Program-made: the position numbers and the translations under genes | Origin: Homalodisca vitripennis | Lineage: Eukaryota > Arthropoda > Insecta > Hemiptera > Cicadellidae | Direction: 5' to 3' | Length of the DNA stretch: 64,000 nt | Assembly: GCF_021130785.1 (NCBI RefSeq) | Contig: NC_060207.1 | Location: 9,255,501 to 9,319,500, forward strand | The notes under the pieces: model-generated | Seen by the model: the letters and a program-made list of their open reading frames with translations, nothing else | The model's database searches: none | What the model was told of the DNA's origin: nothing | Part shown: positions 45,898-57,020 of the stretch, one piece after another | Position numbering within the stretch: position 1 is the first letter of the stretch | How the letters are laid out: each line of letters begins with the position of its first letter

Positions 45898-47159
45898 TTA
45901 ATAAAATCTAAAGACTGATTGCTGAACCCGAACTAAAGAATAAGGGTCACAAGATTGCTCAGGTTACAATAAATTCTTCCTTTTGCACGGAACACTATGA
46001 GTACTCGTTAATACACCTAGACCTACGCGTACGGTGGTACGCAAACTAGTTCTCGTTATATTCAAATTGTTATAAAGGCTACTTTAGTCGCAACATCTTT
46101 GTCACGGCCTAATACACATCTCCTTTCCAGTACGTATAACAACTATACACACTATTGAGATCAGCGTATCAATTGCCTTTCAAAAAAACGTATAGCAAAA
46201 TAAATTACTCCCTATTCTATATCAAGCAGCATGTAAAGAAATATACATATGAAACTTTATTTTTGTTTGTTTGAGAGTATAGTAAGGTTTGGAATAATTC
46301 ATTATGGGGGAACGTTTCTAACATTGTGAAGCCAATTAAAATAACACAGATGCATGCATTGCGTATTAGATATGGAATAAGAAGAATGGATGGATAGAAT
46401 GAGTTATATGTTCCAAAGAAGAAAAAATTAAACTTCATTCACTTGTATAACCTTTGCTCGTCAATGCATATCCATAAATAAATAAATCAATTTAAAATTA
46501 GAACTGCAGACAGACTAACCCGCAGTGCTCAATTTTTACAATTGGAAATACCTTTTTTACTGCAACTACTTCTAAATTTCAGCTGCGCTACATGGGTCCA
46601 AGTTTATTTAACCGTTTCATTATGGATTGCGGCAATGAATTAATTTTTGAAAAAACCTAAGGTCAAACTGAAAGCAATATCGTTTATTACGGACAACATC
46701 CCTGATTAAACATTAGATCCATTTGTATATGTTATGTTACCATATGCTTAATATATAATCCTATAATTGATTGTACGTTAAATATTTTTGTTATATATTT
46801 ACAGTTTTATTTATTGTATTTGTATATTACGTAATGAGATGGATGTCTAGTTATTGTTTGCTTATTAATCTATTCGTTGCATACATGTATCGTTGATTAT
46901 TATTAATTTTTAATTATATAAGATACATTTTCATAGTTTATATAATGGTTATATGATGTATTGTCATGTATACCTATATATGCGCTTGTGTTGTCTGAAT
47001 TCAAGTTAAATATAGTTTTTTGTTTCAGTAGCCAAATATAATCATTGGAATATTGTAAAACAGGGAAAAAGTATTGTTTACAATATAAACAGGCCACAAT
47101 TATATTAATAAAGATTCCTAACAATAAAATACTGCAAGTATAAATGGACAAACAATTAT
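45898..47159. other. AT-rich gene-free stretch
   Basis: No gene. Minus-strand frames at 46217-46438 and 46903-47196 are hydrophobic AT-driven frames without recognisable domains. Confidence 0.45.
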
Positions 47160-47230
47160 TTAGTTTTAGTTCCCGCAAGCACCTTGAAGGGTGCATTAGG
47201 GCAATGAATTATAATGAATAAAGAGTTTAT
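47160..47230 (+). repeat. possible LINE 3'-end remnant
   Basis: The hairpin GCACCTTGAAGGGTGC is followed by ATTAGGGCAATGAATTATAA and TGAATAAAGAG. A short stem then AATAAA resembles the 3' end of several non-LTR elements. No coding sequence is attached. Confidence 0.35.
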
Positions 47231-48189
47231 GAAACTGTGAACACCTGGATTTATGGCGAGTATAAGAAGGAAAGACGCTGATAATTTATTACTGAACTGA
47301 TAAAATGATGATTATCAGACTGTAACAGTTAATTTCCAATTTCAGTCTCGATATTTAAAATCTGAAGAGCGATTGTGTTTTAATTAACAGCATTGTTTGA
47401 CGCCAGAGAGGACAGCTCGACGCTGCGCTGTCGGAAGTAAAGCGAAGTGAGACGCAGTTGATGAGTTCAATGGCCATTGACTTGCAGACTGATTGTCGTT
47501 GAACTTCTGTCTGAGGAATTTAGTACAATAATTACTTTACATACTTTTCTTAACTTCTTTGATCAATACTGGCTGTAAAATAATTGTACATTACAACTGT
47601 TAGTACAGAATGTTGTGGTTTTGAAACGATTGTTTATTAAATTAAAATCGTTTAGTTATAAAAAGGATTGCTTATTGAATTTAGGTCATATAAGCAAAAC
47701 CATCAAACACTTTTAAAACTTTTTTGGATTTACTGAACTATACAATCCGGACTATAAATACAGTACTCCGGTATGTGGTTAAATAATGTTTAATAGTATG
47801 TGCAAAATCCAGATCCATCTATTGGTAAAACGGTAAACGTATTACATAATTAAACGACTATCCCTGTATTCGTAACAATAGGAAATGTAATGTTTTCTTA
47901 ATAATAGTGGACATGCGAGTAAATTTTAATTAAAGTATTACATTCCCATTTTAAATGAGTATTACTTATCTATCTAAAAACGGAGACGTTATAAAGAAAT
48001 TATATTCTAAAAAAGTATAAAACTAACAATGACTGTATTCAGCAAAAATTGTTAATACCCCATAGCGCAGCCATTATACGCAAATAGATTTGGATGTGTT
48101 AATTTTATACGGTTGGTTGAATTTAAACATAATTACAATCACGAGTTTGTTTTATACGATATGATGAGTCAACAAGATTAGTAATACTT
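47231..48189. other. gene-free stretch
   Basis: A GC-richer patch at 47395-47470 stands out (GCTCGACGCTGCGCTGTCGG). Otherwise AT-rich with nothing recognised. Confidence 0.4.
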
Positions 48190-48590
48190 AACACTCAATA
48201 TTCAACTCGTAATACTCAACACTTAATACCCAAAGTTCAATATTCAACCTTTCATACAGAACACTTAATATTTAACACTCAATATTCAACACTTAATTCT
48301 CATATTCCAATATTCAATACTTAATACTCAATCCTGAATATTCAACACTAAAAACACAAAATCAATGTTCAGTAAGAAATATTAAATAGTATCTAATTAA
48401 AGTTAATATTTTTAATTAGTATTAATTTTAAATTAAATTAAGCTTACACCCTTGTTGCTCAAAACGCACTACTCAGCACAAAATAATCAAAACTTAATAT
48501 TCATCACTCAATACTAAACATTCAATACTCAATATTCAACACTTAATACTCAAATCTTAACATTCTACACTCAAAACATAACACTCGGAG
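48190..48590 (+). repeat. degenerate AATATTCAACACTT-type simple repeat
   Basis: Two blocks (48190-48365 and 48480-48590) consist of variants of ACTCAATATTCAACACTTAAT, spaced irregularly. They are separated by about 110 bp of AT-rich DNA. It is an old, scrambled short-period repeat. Confidence 0.85.
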
Positions 48591-48670
48591 TAGCTTATTT
48601 ATTCATATTACATAGAAATATAAAGAAGTACTGTTCCCCATAGCGTGTCATCTAACTACTCGTACACGGT

Positions 48671-48715
48671 CAGTGGCGTAACCAAGAAATTATTTCGGAG
48701 GGAGATGGCGGCCCC
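48671..48715 (+). mobile_element. possible DNA-transposon terminus
   Basis: CAGTGGCGTAACCAAGAAAT followed by a G-rich patch resembles the CAGTGGCG-type ends of some hAT-like elements. No partner end or target duplication was located. Confidence 0.3.
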
Positions 48716-49176
48716 GAATAATACAATAAAGCAAGACGATTAATAGATTCGAACTAGAATTCATTCAATTCAAAATTTACATTGCAAATTAATATTTAAT
48801 GTCTCTTTAGGAATCGACCGGATCCATATGGTTATATCATTTAAGCTATAATATGATCTAAGTATAAATTAACAATCTGATATATTTAGTGAGGACATAA
48901 CATCCTATTAAGTATTATTTCTGTCGAACTTCACTACCATTCCACATTTCTTAAAAAATGTTATGAAAATAATTATATAAATATATTCAACCAGAAAATT
49001 AAAGTTTAGGCTTTTAAAACATGATTTTAAAATAAATTGGATCTAGTTCCAAGTTACGAACGTTCGAAATACAAAATAAATACATTAATCGATGATACAA
49101 TCGACCGTGGTGAATCAGGTCATTATGGTTTCCTATGATTGTAATGTTTTTATCATCTCGATTTACACAATAACAG

Positions 49177-49260
49177 GAACGGAAGCGCAATTAGTCGAAA
49201 TGTCAGTAATTTGTGTTTGTTAAATGAGACAAAAGGAAGGCATGTTAATTAAATAGCGCC
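49177..49260 (+). other. leader shared by both 82-bp satellite arrays, copy 2
   Basis: GGAACGGAAGCGCAATTAGT to TTAATTAAATAGCGCC, about 95% identical to 32823-32906 and in the same position directly before the array. See that entry. Confidence 0.9.
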
Positions 49261-51393
49261 ACACCGCGACGCGGCGACCGAGCTGTAGACTAATTGTCAG
49301 CAGGTCGACTGTAGTGTCAACATATTGACTGCTTCGTGTGTCACACCGCGGTGCGCCAACCGAGCTGTAGACTAATTGTCAGTAGGTCGACTGTAGTGTC
49401 AACATATTGACTGCTTCGTGTGTCACACCGCGGTGCGCCGACCGAGCTGTAGACTAATTGTCAGCAAGTCGACTGTAGTGTCAACATATTGACTGCTTCG
49501 TGTGTCACACCGCGGTGCGGCGACCGATCTGTAGACTAATTGTCAGCAGGTCGACTGTAGTGTCAACATATTGACTGCTTCGTGTGTCACACCCCGGTGC
49601 TGGGCAACCGAGCTGTAGACTAATTGTCAGCATGTCGACTGTAGTGTCAACATATTTACTGCTTCGTGTGTCACACCGCGGTGCGGCGACCGAGCTGTAG
49701 ACTAATTGTCAGTAGGTCGACTGTAGTGTCAACATATTGACAGCTTCGTGTGTCACACCGCGGTGAGCCAACCGAGCTGTAGACTAATTGTCAGCAAGTC
49801 GACTGTAGTGTCAACATATTGACAGCTTCGTGTGTCACACCGCGGCGCCGCGACCGATCTGTAGACTAATTGTCAACAAGTCGAATGTAGTGTCAACATA
49901 TTGACAGCTTCGTGTGTCACACCGCGGCGCCGCGACCGAGCTGTAGACTAATTGTCAACAAGTCGAATGTAGTGTCAACATATTGACAGCTTCGTGTGTC
50001 ACACCGCGGCGCCGCGACCAAGCTGTAGACTAATTGTCAACAAGTCGAATGTAGTGTCAACATATTGACAGCTTCGTGTGTCACACCGCGGCGCCGCGAC
50101 CAAGCTGTAGACTAATTGTCAACAAGTCGAATGTAGTGTCAACATATTGACAGCTTCGTGTGTCACACCGCGGCGCCGCGACCGATCTGTAGACTAATTG
50201 TCAACAAGTCGAATGTAGTGTCAACATATTGACAGCTTCGTGTGTCACACCGCGGCGCCGCGACCGAGCTGTAGACTAATTGTCAACAAGTCGAATGTAG
50301 TGTCAACATATTGACAGCTTCGTGTGTCACACCGCGGCGCCGCGACCGATCTATAGACTAATTGTCAACAAGTCGAATGTAGTGTCAACATATTGACAGC
50401 TTCGTGTGTCACACCGCGGCGCCGCGACCGAGCTGTAGACTAATTGTCAACAAGTCGAATGTAGTGTCAACATATTGACAGCTTCGTGTGTCACACCGCG
50501 GCGCCGCGACCGATCTGTAGACTAATTGTCAACAAGTCGAATGTAGTGTCAACATATTGACAGCTTCGTGTGTCACACCGCGGCGCCGCGACCAAGCTGC
50601 AGACTAATTGTCAACAAGTCGAATGTAGTGTCAACATATTGACAGCTTCGTGTGTCACACCGCGGCGCGCCGCGACCGATCTGTAGACTAATTGTCAACA
50701 AGTCGAATGTAGTGTCAACTTATTGACAGCTTCGTGTGTCACACCGCGGCGCCGCGACCGAGCTGTAGACTAATTGTCAACAAGTCGAATGTAGTGTCAA
50801 CATATTGACTGCTTCGTGTGTCACACCGCGGTGCGGCGACCGAGCTGTAGACTAATTGTCAACAGGTCGAATGTAGTGTCAACATATTGACAGCTTCGTG
50901 TGTCACACCGCGGCGCCGCGACCAAGCTGCAGACTAATTGTCAACAAGTCGAATGTAGTGTCAACATATTGACAGCTTCGTGTGTCACACCGCGGCGCCG
51001 CGACCGATCTGTAGACTAATTGTCAACAAGTCGAATGTAGTGTCAACTTATTGACAGCTTCGTGTGTCACACCGCGGCGCCGCGACCGAGCTGTAGACTA
51101 ATTGTCAACAAGTCGAATGTAGTGTCAACATATTGACAGCTTCGTGTGTCACACCGCGGCGCCGCGACCGAGCTGTAGACTAATTGTCAACAAGTCGAAT
51201 GTAGTGTCAACATATTGACAGCTTCGTGTGTCACACCGCGGCGCCGCGACCAAGCTGTAGACTAATTGTCAGCAGGTCGACTTTAGTGTCAACATATTGA
51301 CAGCTTCGTGTGTCACACCGCAGCGCCGCGACCGATCTGTAGACTAATTGTCAGCAGGTCGACTGTAGTTTCAACATATTGACTGCTTCGTGT
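49261..51393 (+). repeat. CpG-rich 82-bp satellite, array 2, 26 units
   Basis: Unit anchors (GAGCTG, GATCTG or AAGCTG before TAGACTAATTGTCA) occur at 49280, 49362, 49444, 49526, 49610 and then every 82-84 bp to 51334. The first seven units have the GGTGCGCCAACC or GGTGCGGCGACC core seen in array 1. From about 49856 the core becomes GGCGCCGCGACC with CAACAAGTCGAATG. Many of these alternate GATCT and GAGCT forms, giving a loose 164-bp dimer. A block (AAGCTGC unit, then a unit with CAACTTATTG, then a GAGCT unit) recurs 330 bp apart at 50594 and 50924. Units hold the palindromes CGCGGCGCCGCG and TGTCAA-CATA-TTGACA. Confidence 0.97.
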
Positions 51394-52398
51394 GTTAAAA
51401 CACATATTAAAAACAAAAAATAATATAAAACTCTAAAACGGTTAAAGCTATACAGGCTAAGGCCAAATAATTCAGTAAAGTTATGAAGGCCTACTAAAAC
51501 GAAGCTCCATTCACTTTACAAATATTTTACACTCAAATCATCTCGGGTCGTTGTGATCTTAGACGTATAGAGGATATATTTTAATGAAAATATCCAAAAC
51601 ATAATGGGAAATAGCATTGCTCCCTTTAAATATACAAAATCTATCCCTATCGTAAATTGCGTTATAAGTAAAAAAATATGTAAAAAGCTACTTAGTACGA
51701 CAACCACAGGTCGCATGCCAACAATAAAATACTCTTCGACTTATTTTATTAAAATATTTATATTTCACTTGAATTACCGCAATGACTACAAACATTCAAT
51801 TAACTGAAACGCCATGCTTATTTCTCTATATTTTTGGTGCGCTTATTTATGGAGAAATTTTATAGAAAGCATATGTGAAAGTTAGTAACTATTCTTATTT
51901 CATATATCCATACTTTCATTTATTAACCATGTATTGTAAGGAAGGCGTTTGAAGGCATGGTACGATGTAAAAAAACTCATTGTATCATTAATAAGATGCA
52001 ATGTAACCATCTAGATCATAATTAAGTTACAACTTTAATGGCAGTTTACTTTATTTAGATAATTAAACTAGCACTCTTCTGTGAGTAACCGTAACTATAC
52101 GTGTGATTTTTAACTTGAATTCAACCAAAATTTTAATTTAGGACAAATATGACTAAAATTGAAGCCTCAGATATTCTGATCAATAATGTACTAAATCTGG
52201 ATTTGGCACATCCACGTTGACAAGTGAAAGCCATTGGTCGATTTGGGCGTCACCTCAAAATGCTGAGTAGTTCTTAGTAGGTCAAGGTGTACTCGTTGCT
52301 ATCATATCTGTTCCTTCTTCGCCCTCAAACTATTGAACCATAAATATGTGTTACCAAGCCAAACCATATATACTCCAAACTCATAGAGTTGTTTGAAT
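51394..52398. other. AT-rich gene-free stretch
   Basis: Opposite-strand frames at 51516-51716 and 51604-51807 overlap and show no domain. No other feature. Confidence 0.5.
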
Positions 52399-52610
52399 GT
52401 TGAGTTCAACTCCAGTTCACATTCCTATTATTGTACTTTAATATGACATTATCACAAACTTGACTCCTGGAATTAAATGTCATATTAAAGAAACCCAACA
52501 AAGGGGACAAGGCTGTGTCAGCGACAGAAACAAAGTCACTGAACTAAAGAGGTGAACTGGAGCTACACTCAACATTAACATTAAATCAAACCTTCCCACT
52601 ATAATTACGT
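52399..52610. mobile_element. foldback family F, short complete copy
   Basis: The left end GTTGAGTTCAACTCCAGTTC and the right end GGTGAACTGGAGCTACACTC then AACATT are inverted repeats of one another. The middle keeps AACTTGACTCCTGGAAT and its relatives. The outer right flank AATCAAACCTTCCCACTATA then ATTACGT is also common to other copies. A short non-autonomous foldback or MITE-like element without coding. Confidence 0.75.
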
Positions 52611-52626
52611 TTAGGGATCACGAAAA

Positions 52627-53890
52627 GAGAGTTACTCAAATACGAAAAGTACTTGGGGGTATTTAAGCACGCTGGTACCATTAGGACGAAAGCACAACTT
52701 GCACCCTCCACACGACACAAGCTGTCTAGACGTCTGTCGCAGTCTTGAGCGCTAATCAATATCTATAACTGTTTTCTGTGGAAGAAGCACAGTAGGTTAT
52801 TTTGCACACTGGTGCCATTAGGACGAGAGCACAGCTTGCACTCTCCACACGACACAAACTATCCAGACAACGTATTTCGCAGTTTTGAGCGCTAATCAAT
52901 ATCTATAACCGTTTTCTGTGGAAGAAGCACGGTAAGTTATTTTGCACACTGGTGCCATTAGGACGAGAGCACAGCTTGCACTCTCCACACGACACAAACT
53001 GTCCAGACAACGTCTATAGCAGTCTTGAGCGCTAATCAATATCTATAACCGTTTTCTGTGGAAGAAGCACGGTAAGTTATTTTGCACACTGGTGCCATTA
53101 GGACGAGAGCACAGCTTGCACTCTCCACACGACACAAACTGTCCAGACAACGTCTATAGCAGTCTTGAGCGCTAATCAATATCTATAACCGTTTTTTGTG
53201 GAAGAAGCACGGTAAGTTATTTTGCACACTGGTGCCATTAGGACGAGAGCACAGCTTGCACTCTCCACACGACACAAACTGTCCAGACAACGTCTATAGC
53301 AGTCTTGAGCGCTAATCAATATCTATAACCGTTTTCTGTGGAAGAAGCACGGTAAGTTATTTTGCACACTGGTGCCATTAGGACGAGAGCACAGCTTGCA
53401 CTCTCCACACGACACAAACTGTCCAGACAACGTCTGTCGCAGTCTTGAGCGCTAATCAATATCTATAACCGTTTTCTGTGGAAGAAGCACATTAGGTTAT
53501 TTTGCACACTGGTGCCATTAGGACGAGAGCACAGCTTGCACTCTCCACACGACACAAACTGTCCAGACAACGTCTGTCGCAGTCTTGAGCGCTAATCAAT
53601 ATCTATAACCGTTTTCTGTGGAAGAAGCACAGAAGGGTTATTTTGGCACGCTGGTGCCATTATTGCGAGAGCTTGCACCTTCCCCAGAACACTAGCTGTC
53701 TAGACAACGTATGTCGTGTCTTGAATGATAATTAGTATCTATAAATGAGTTTTGTGCAAGAAGAAACATTGGAGATATCTAGACATCCTGTGCCATTAGG
53801 GCGATAGCACAGCTTCCTCCCTACTCACGACACAAGCTGTCTAGACAACGTCTGTCGCAGTCTTTTGCGCTAATCAATATGTATGAATTG
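52627..53890 (+). repeat. 140-bp satellite array, 9 units
   Basis: GGTGCCATTAGGACGAGAGC anchors lie at 52673, 52811, 52951, 53091, 53231, 53371, 53511, 53653 and 53790. The centre is spaced at exactly 140 bp and nearly identical. The last two units are clearly decayed. A further difference groups units: CGTCTATAGCAG in the three units from 52951 to 53231, CGTCTGTCGCAG in 53371 and 53511. The unit also contains GAGCGCTAATCAATATCTAT. No coding. Confidence 0.97.
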
Positions 53891-54883
53891 TGTTCTAAAA
53901 TAAGCTTCAATATTACTTCGGTAAGAGTGAGTGAAGAGTGAAAAGGATTTTGAAAAATCTTCTACTGCTTATTACATTATTAATGACGATAACAACAATA
54001 ACTCGTATTTTATATTCAGTAGTAAAAAATAAATATTATCTTACTTCACAGATAATATGGGTTCCGTTAAAAATATGAATTATTTTTTTGAAATTTTGCG
54101 TCAATCACGACGTGCTACTAATCTAAGTTGAGACCAAGAACTGTATTCAAAAGTTGTTTATTATATTTTTACGATATATCGTCAGAAGATATACACTAGT
54201 GATTTATATCACTGTAGAGGGGAATTTCCAAAAAATAATAACAACTAAGAAACGTAAAAATATACATTTAAGTACGATTGTCCTGAAATTGGGATTGACT
54301 TAAAACGGATAAGTGAAAAGAGCTTTTCAGGTTAATCATGTAGTAAATGGTTTTCTTGATTTTAACCTCAGAGAAAAATCAAGTACCATTACTCTTCAAC
54401 AAAATAAAGGTATATTTAATACATATAAACATGTAACAACATATTATGTACACTACGCTAAAATACCAGACCAGACCAAACATTCAGTTTTAAGAAGTGA
54501 ATAAATAGGGATATTTCAGTTTAACAAAAAGAAAATCTCCATTGTGTAAGTATTTACTTACCAATCAAGGCCAAATTATTAGGCTCTAAGCGTCCGCACA
54601 AATCTTGTGTACATCCTTCTTCACATCACTCAAAATCTTTAAAAACAGACTTTTGATGGGTTCAGGGAGAGAGTTCCATGGGCGAAGAGCAGTGATAGTG
54701 ATAACTTATTGAAAATTATTGTTCATTGGCGAAAAACGTAGAATATACCCAACAGAGCGGGATTTCTTCAGCCTATATCACTCAAATCCATAAGTAGAGC
54801 AATGCATGTTCAGGATGACAAGGTTTCCGATATGTACGATCTTTGGCAGTTTAAGTTGATATTTTTGTAACATGTTGGTTTCT
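53891..54883. other. AT-rich gene-free stretch
   Basis: The 63-codon frame at 54313-54504 has no recognisable domain. Nothing else seen. Confidence 0.5.
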
Positions 54884-55495
54884 GTTCAGTTTAGCTCCAG
54901 CTCACCCTCTTCTTAGTACAGCGTCTGTAATCTAACGATGTCACAAAGACGACTCCTGGAATCTGTAGTCACGTCGTCTAAAGAGATCCAAAAAAGAAGT
55001 AGGCGACGAAGAAGCCCCAAATGACATATATACAAGTCATTACGAGTCTTACGTTAAAGAATCAAGTCTGTGACAGTGTCAGTTTTCAGACGCTGCTATT
55101 ATTGCTATAATTGTTCATTTTCTTAAAACTCTTAAAACAAACTCTTAAAAAATGCTACTCTTTCAAAATCAGTATAGTGAAAGAAACCTATGACTCATGA
55201 CATGTTAAAATTTGTGTAGGAACTCGACATTTGGTTTTACAATCTAAAACTGAATTAGTCTCCAATCATGAATTTAATTACAATTTCTATTCCCTTTAGA
55301 ACCACAGAAAACGGAATTTGGACTGATATAGGATGATCCTAAGGAAACTATCAAAATCATTATCTTTCAGTAGAAAACATTTACGTACATTGAAACAGTT
55401 CTTGACCTAAGTTGATACTCACTACTATTAGGAAGGTGAACTGGAGGTAAACTCAACATTCACGCTGACTCAACCCTTCCCACCATATATACGTT
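54884..55495. mobile_element. foldback family F, copy interrupted by ~330 bp
   Basis: The left arm begins GTTCAGTTTAGCTCCAGCTC at 54884 and runs through CGACTCCTGGAATCTG and CGTCGTCTAAAGAGATCC. The start of the right arm (AATCAAGTCTGTGACAGTGT, TTTTCAGACGCTGCT) ends near 55099. The terminal part (GGAAGGTGAACTGGAGGTAA then ACTCAACATT and CAACCCTTCCCACC) lies at about 55428-55495. The break has CTATTA on both sides, which could be a small target duplication of an inserted sequence, though I cannot identify the insert. Confidence 0.65.
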
Positions 55496-56661
55496 ATCAC
55501 TTGGTTTTGTTGTTGGGGGTAAGTTAAATATGGGGTAATAAGAGAGTCGACCAAATTGTTAAGTTTACGACTCAATCAGAATGCGTTATTTATATATTTT
55601 TCATATTCCCCTCCCTCATTCTCCTACGTTTTCTAAATGTAAGATTGCTGCTCTTGCTCGATATGTCAATTCCCATAAATATTTTTATCTCATACTATTT
55701 AGACGGTTTCCCTTTAAAACCCATTCAAATTAGTTGAAACTTCATTCGTAAAAATAAACATATACTGTAGAAACCTATACGCTATCGTAAAATTGTTTTA
55801 CGTGTTATGGTGTTACCTGTTTGTAACATTATTTAAAGAATCGAGTGCCTAAAAGACATGAATAATTTACAACAACTAACAATTAACGATTAATTTAGCC
55901 GTAAATTAAAACGTTTGGCGGTTGAACAACACGATGTATTGTATGTATGTTTGTTGGGGGTATTTTTATTCATTGCATCGCAGTTTGTTCCATTATCATG
56001 TAATATCGAGAGGTTATCCTATGGTTACCAACTTTACTCAGATTTTGTTAAATTTCACGTTCAAAACTTTTCAAAGTGCTCTGAATAAATAACTTTTTAG
56101 TCATTACGGTAAAGCTGGTTTTAGATAGGCTAAGATAGAATTATTAAACATGCCTGTTTACATATGTTTACGCTATATTTAGAGCATCAAAACTAAGTAT
56201 GAACTTTGTTGATGCTCTAGTTTTGAAATGCTATACAATTGCCTACCTTTTATTTACCTTTTATTTTTTTGTGACCAAGCAATTGTAGCAAGTAAATTCT
56301 AACGTCATGTATGACCATGCGAATCTGTGTCACCGGTGCCAAATGTGAGCAGATAGCAAGTACTTTCCATCATAACTTTCCTTTCTGAGCCGGACTAGAG
56401 CTTGTAGTCTATCAATATACTGTATAACACCACCCGAGGTCGAGCTGCTGGGTGACGAATAAGCTATTTTTACTCGTATTCCTAAACTTTTGTATAGTTA
56501 AGAAGTACTATGTAGCTATTTATAGAGATTTGTGACACTAATCTTCTAATTTCAAGTGGCTATACAACAGTTCCTTTTAAGCGATGTTTTGTCTTATAGG
56601 AGGATGCCTCTTTCCTGTATGGTTGTCTCAGGTAAAATATTTGTTGGTTAACCTACTCTTA
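55496..56661. other. AT-rich gene-free stretch
   Basis: A small perfect inverted pair, AGAGCATCAA (56181-56190) and TTGATGCTCT (56209-56218), can form a short hairpin. No gene. Confidence 0.5.
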
Positions 56662-56782
56662 TTGGCTGAGCTTTAGCGAAGCCTTTCACTCGTGGAGGTG
56701 AACGAATTTCATTATTGTGTCTGTCTGTCCGCACAATATCTCGAAAACGAACTGACCTATAGACTTGAACTTTAGCATGAGG

Positions 56783-56853
<71 letters not shown>

Positions 56854-57020
56854 GAACACTGAATTCTATGATGGTTCGTGTCACCCCAAGGGATTTAGGT
56901 GAGCGTTAGCCAATATTTTTACACTGGTCTTATGGGTAATGATGACGACAAGGAAACTAGTTGAATAAATAGATTTGTAAACAAACTCAATAAACCCATA
57001 AGGGTTTCAAACATGAGATA
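56662..57020 (+). repeat. dispersed family E, near-complete copy with expanded (AT)n
   Basis: The best reference copy: TTGGCTGAGCTTTAGCGAAG, TGTCTGTCCGCACAATATCT, CGAAAACGAACTGACCTATA, GACTTGAACTTTAGCATGAG, a (AT)n tract where other copies have TTTCTATATAGG, then TCTATGATGGTTCGTGTCAC, TGAGCGTTAGCC, GTCTTATGGGTAATGATGAC and AACAAACTCAATAAACC. It shows the GAGCGTTAGC motif twice, near the start and in the middle. Confidence 0.85.
56789..56850. repeat. (AT)n microsatellite inside family E
   Basis: About 31 dinucleotides, grown from the short ATATA of the family consensus. It causes the tyrosine-isoleucine frame on the minus strand. Confidence 0.95.

Noticed and set aside
56181..56218. Pre-microRNA hairpin
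   Set aside because: The stem is only about 10-11 bp with an 18-base loop, too short for a microRNA precursor.
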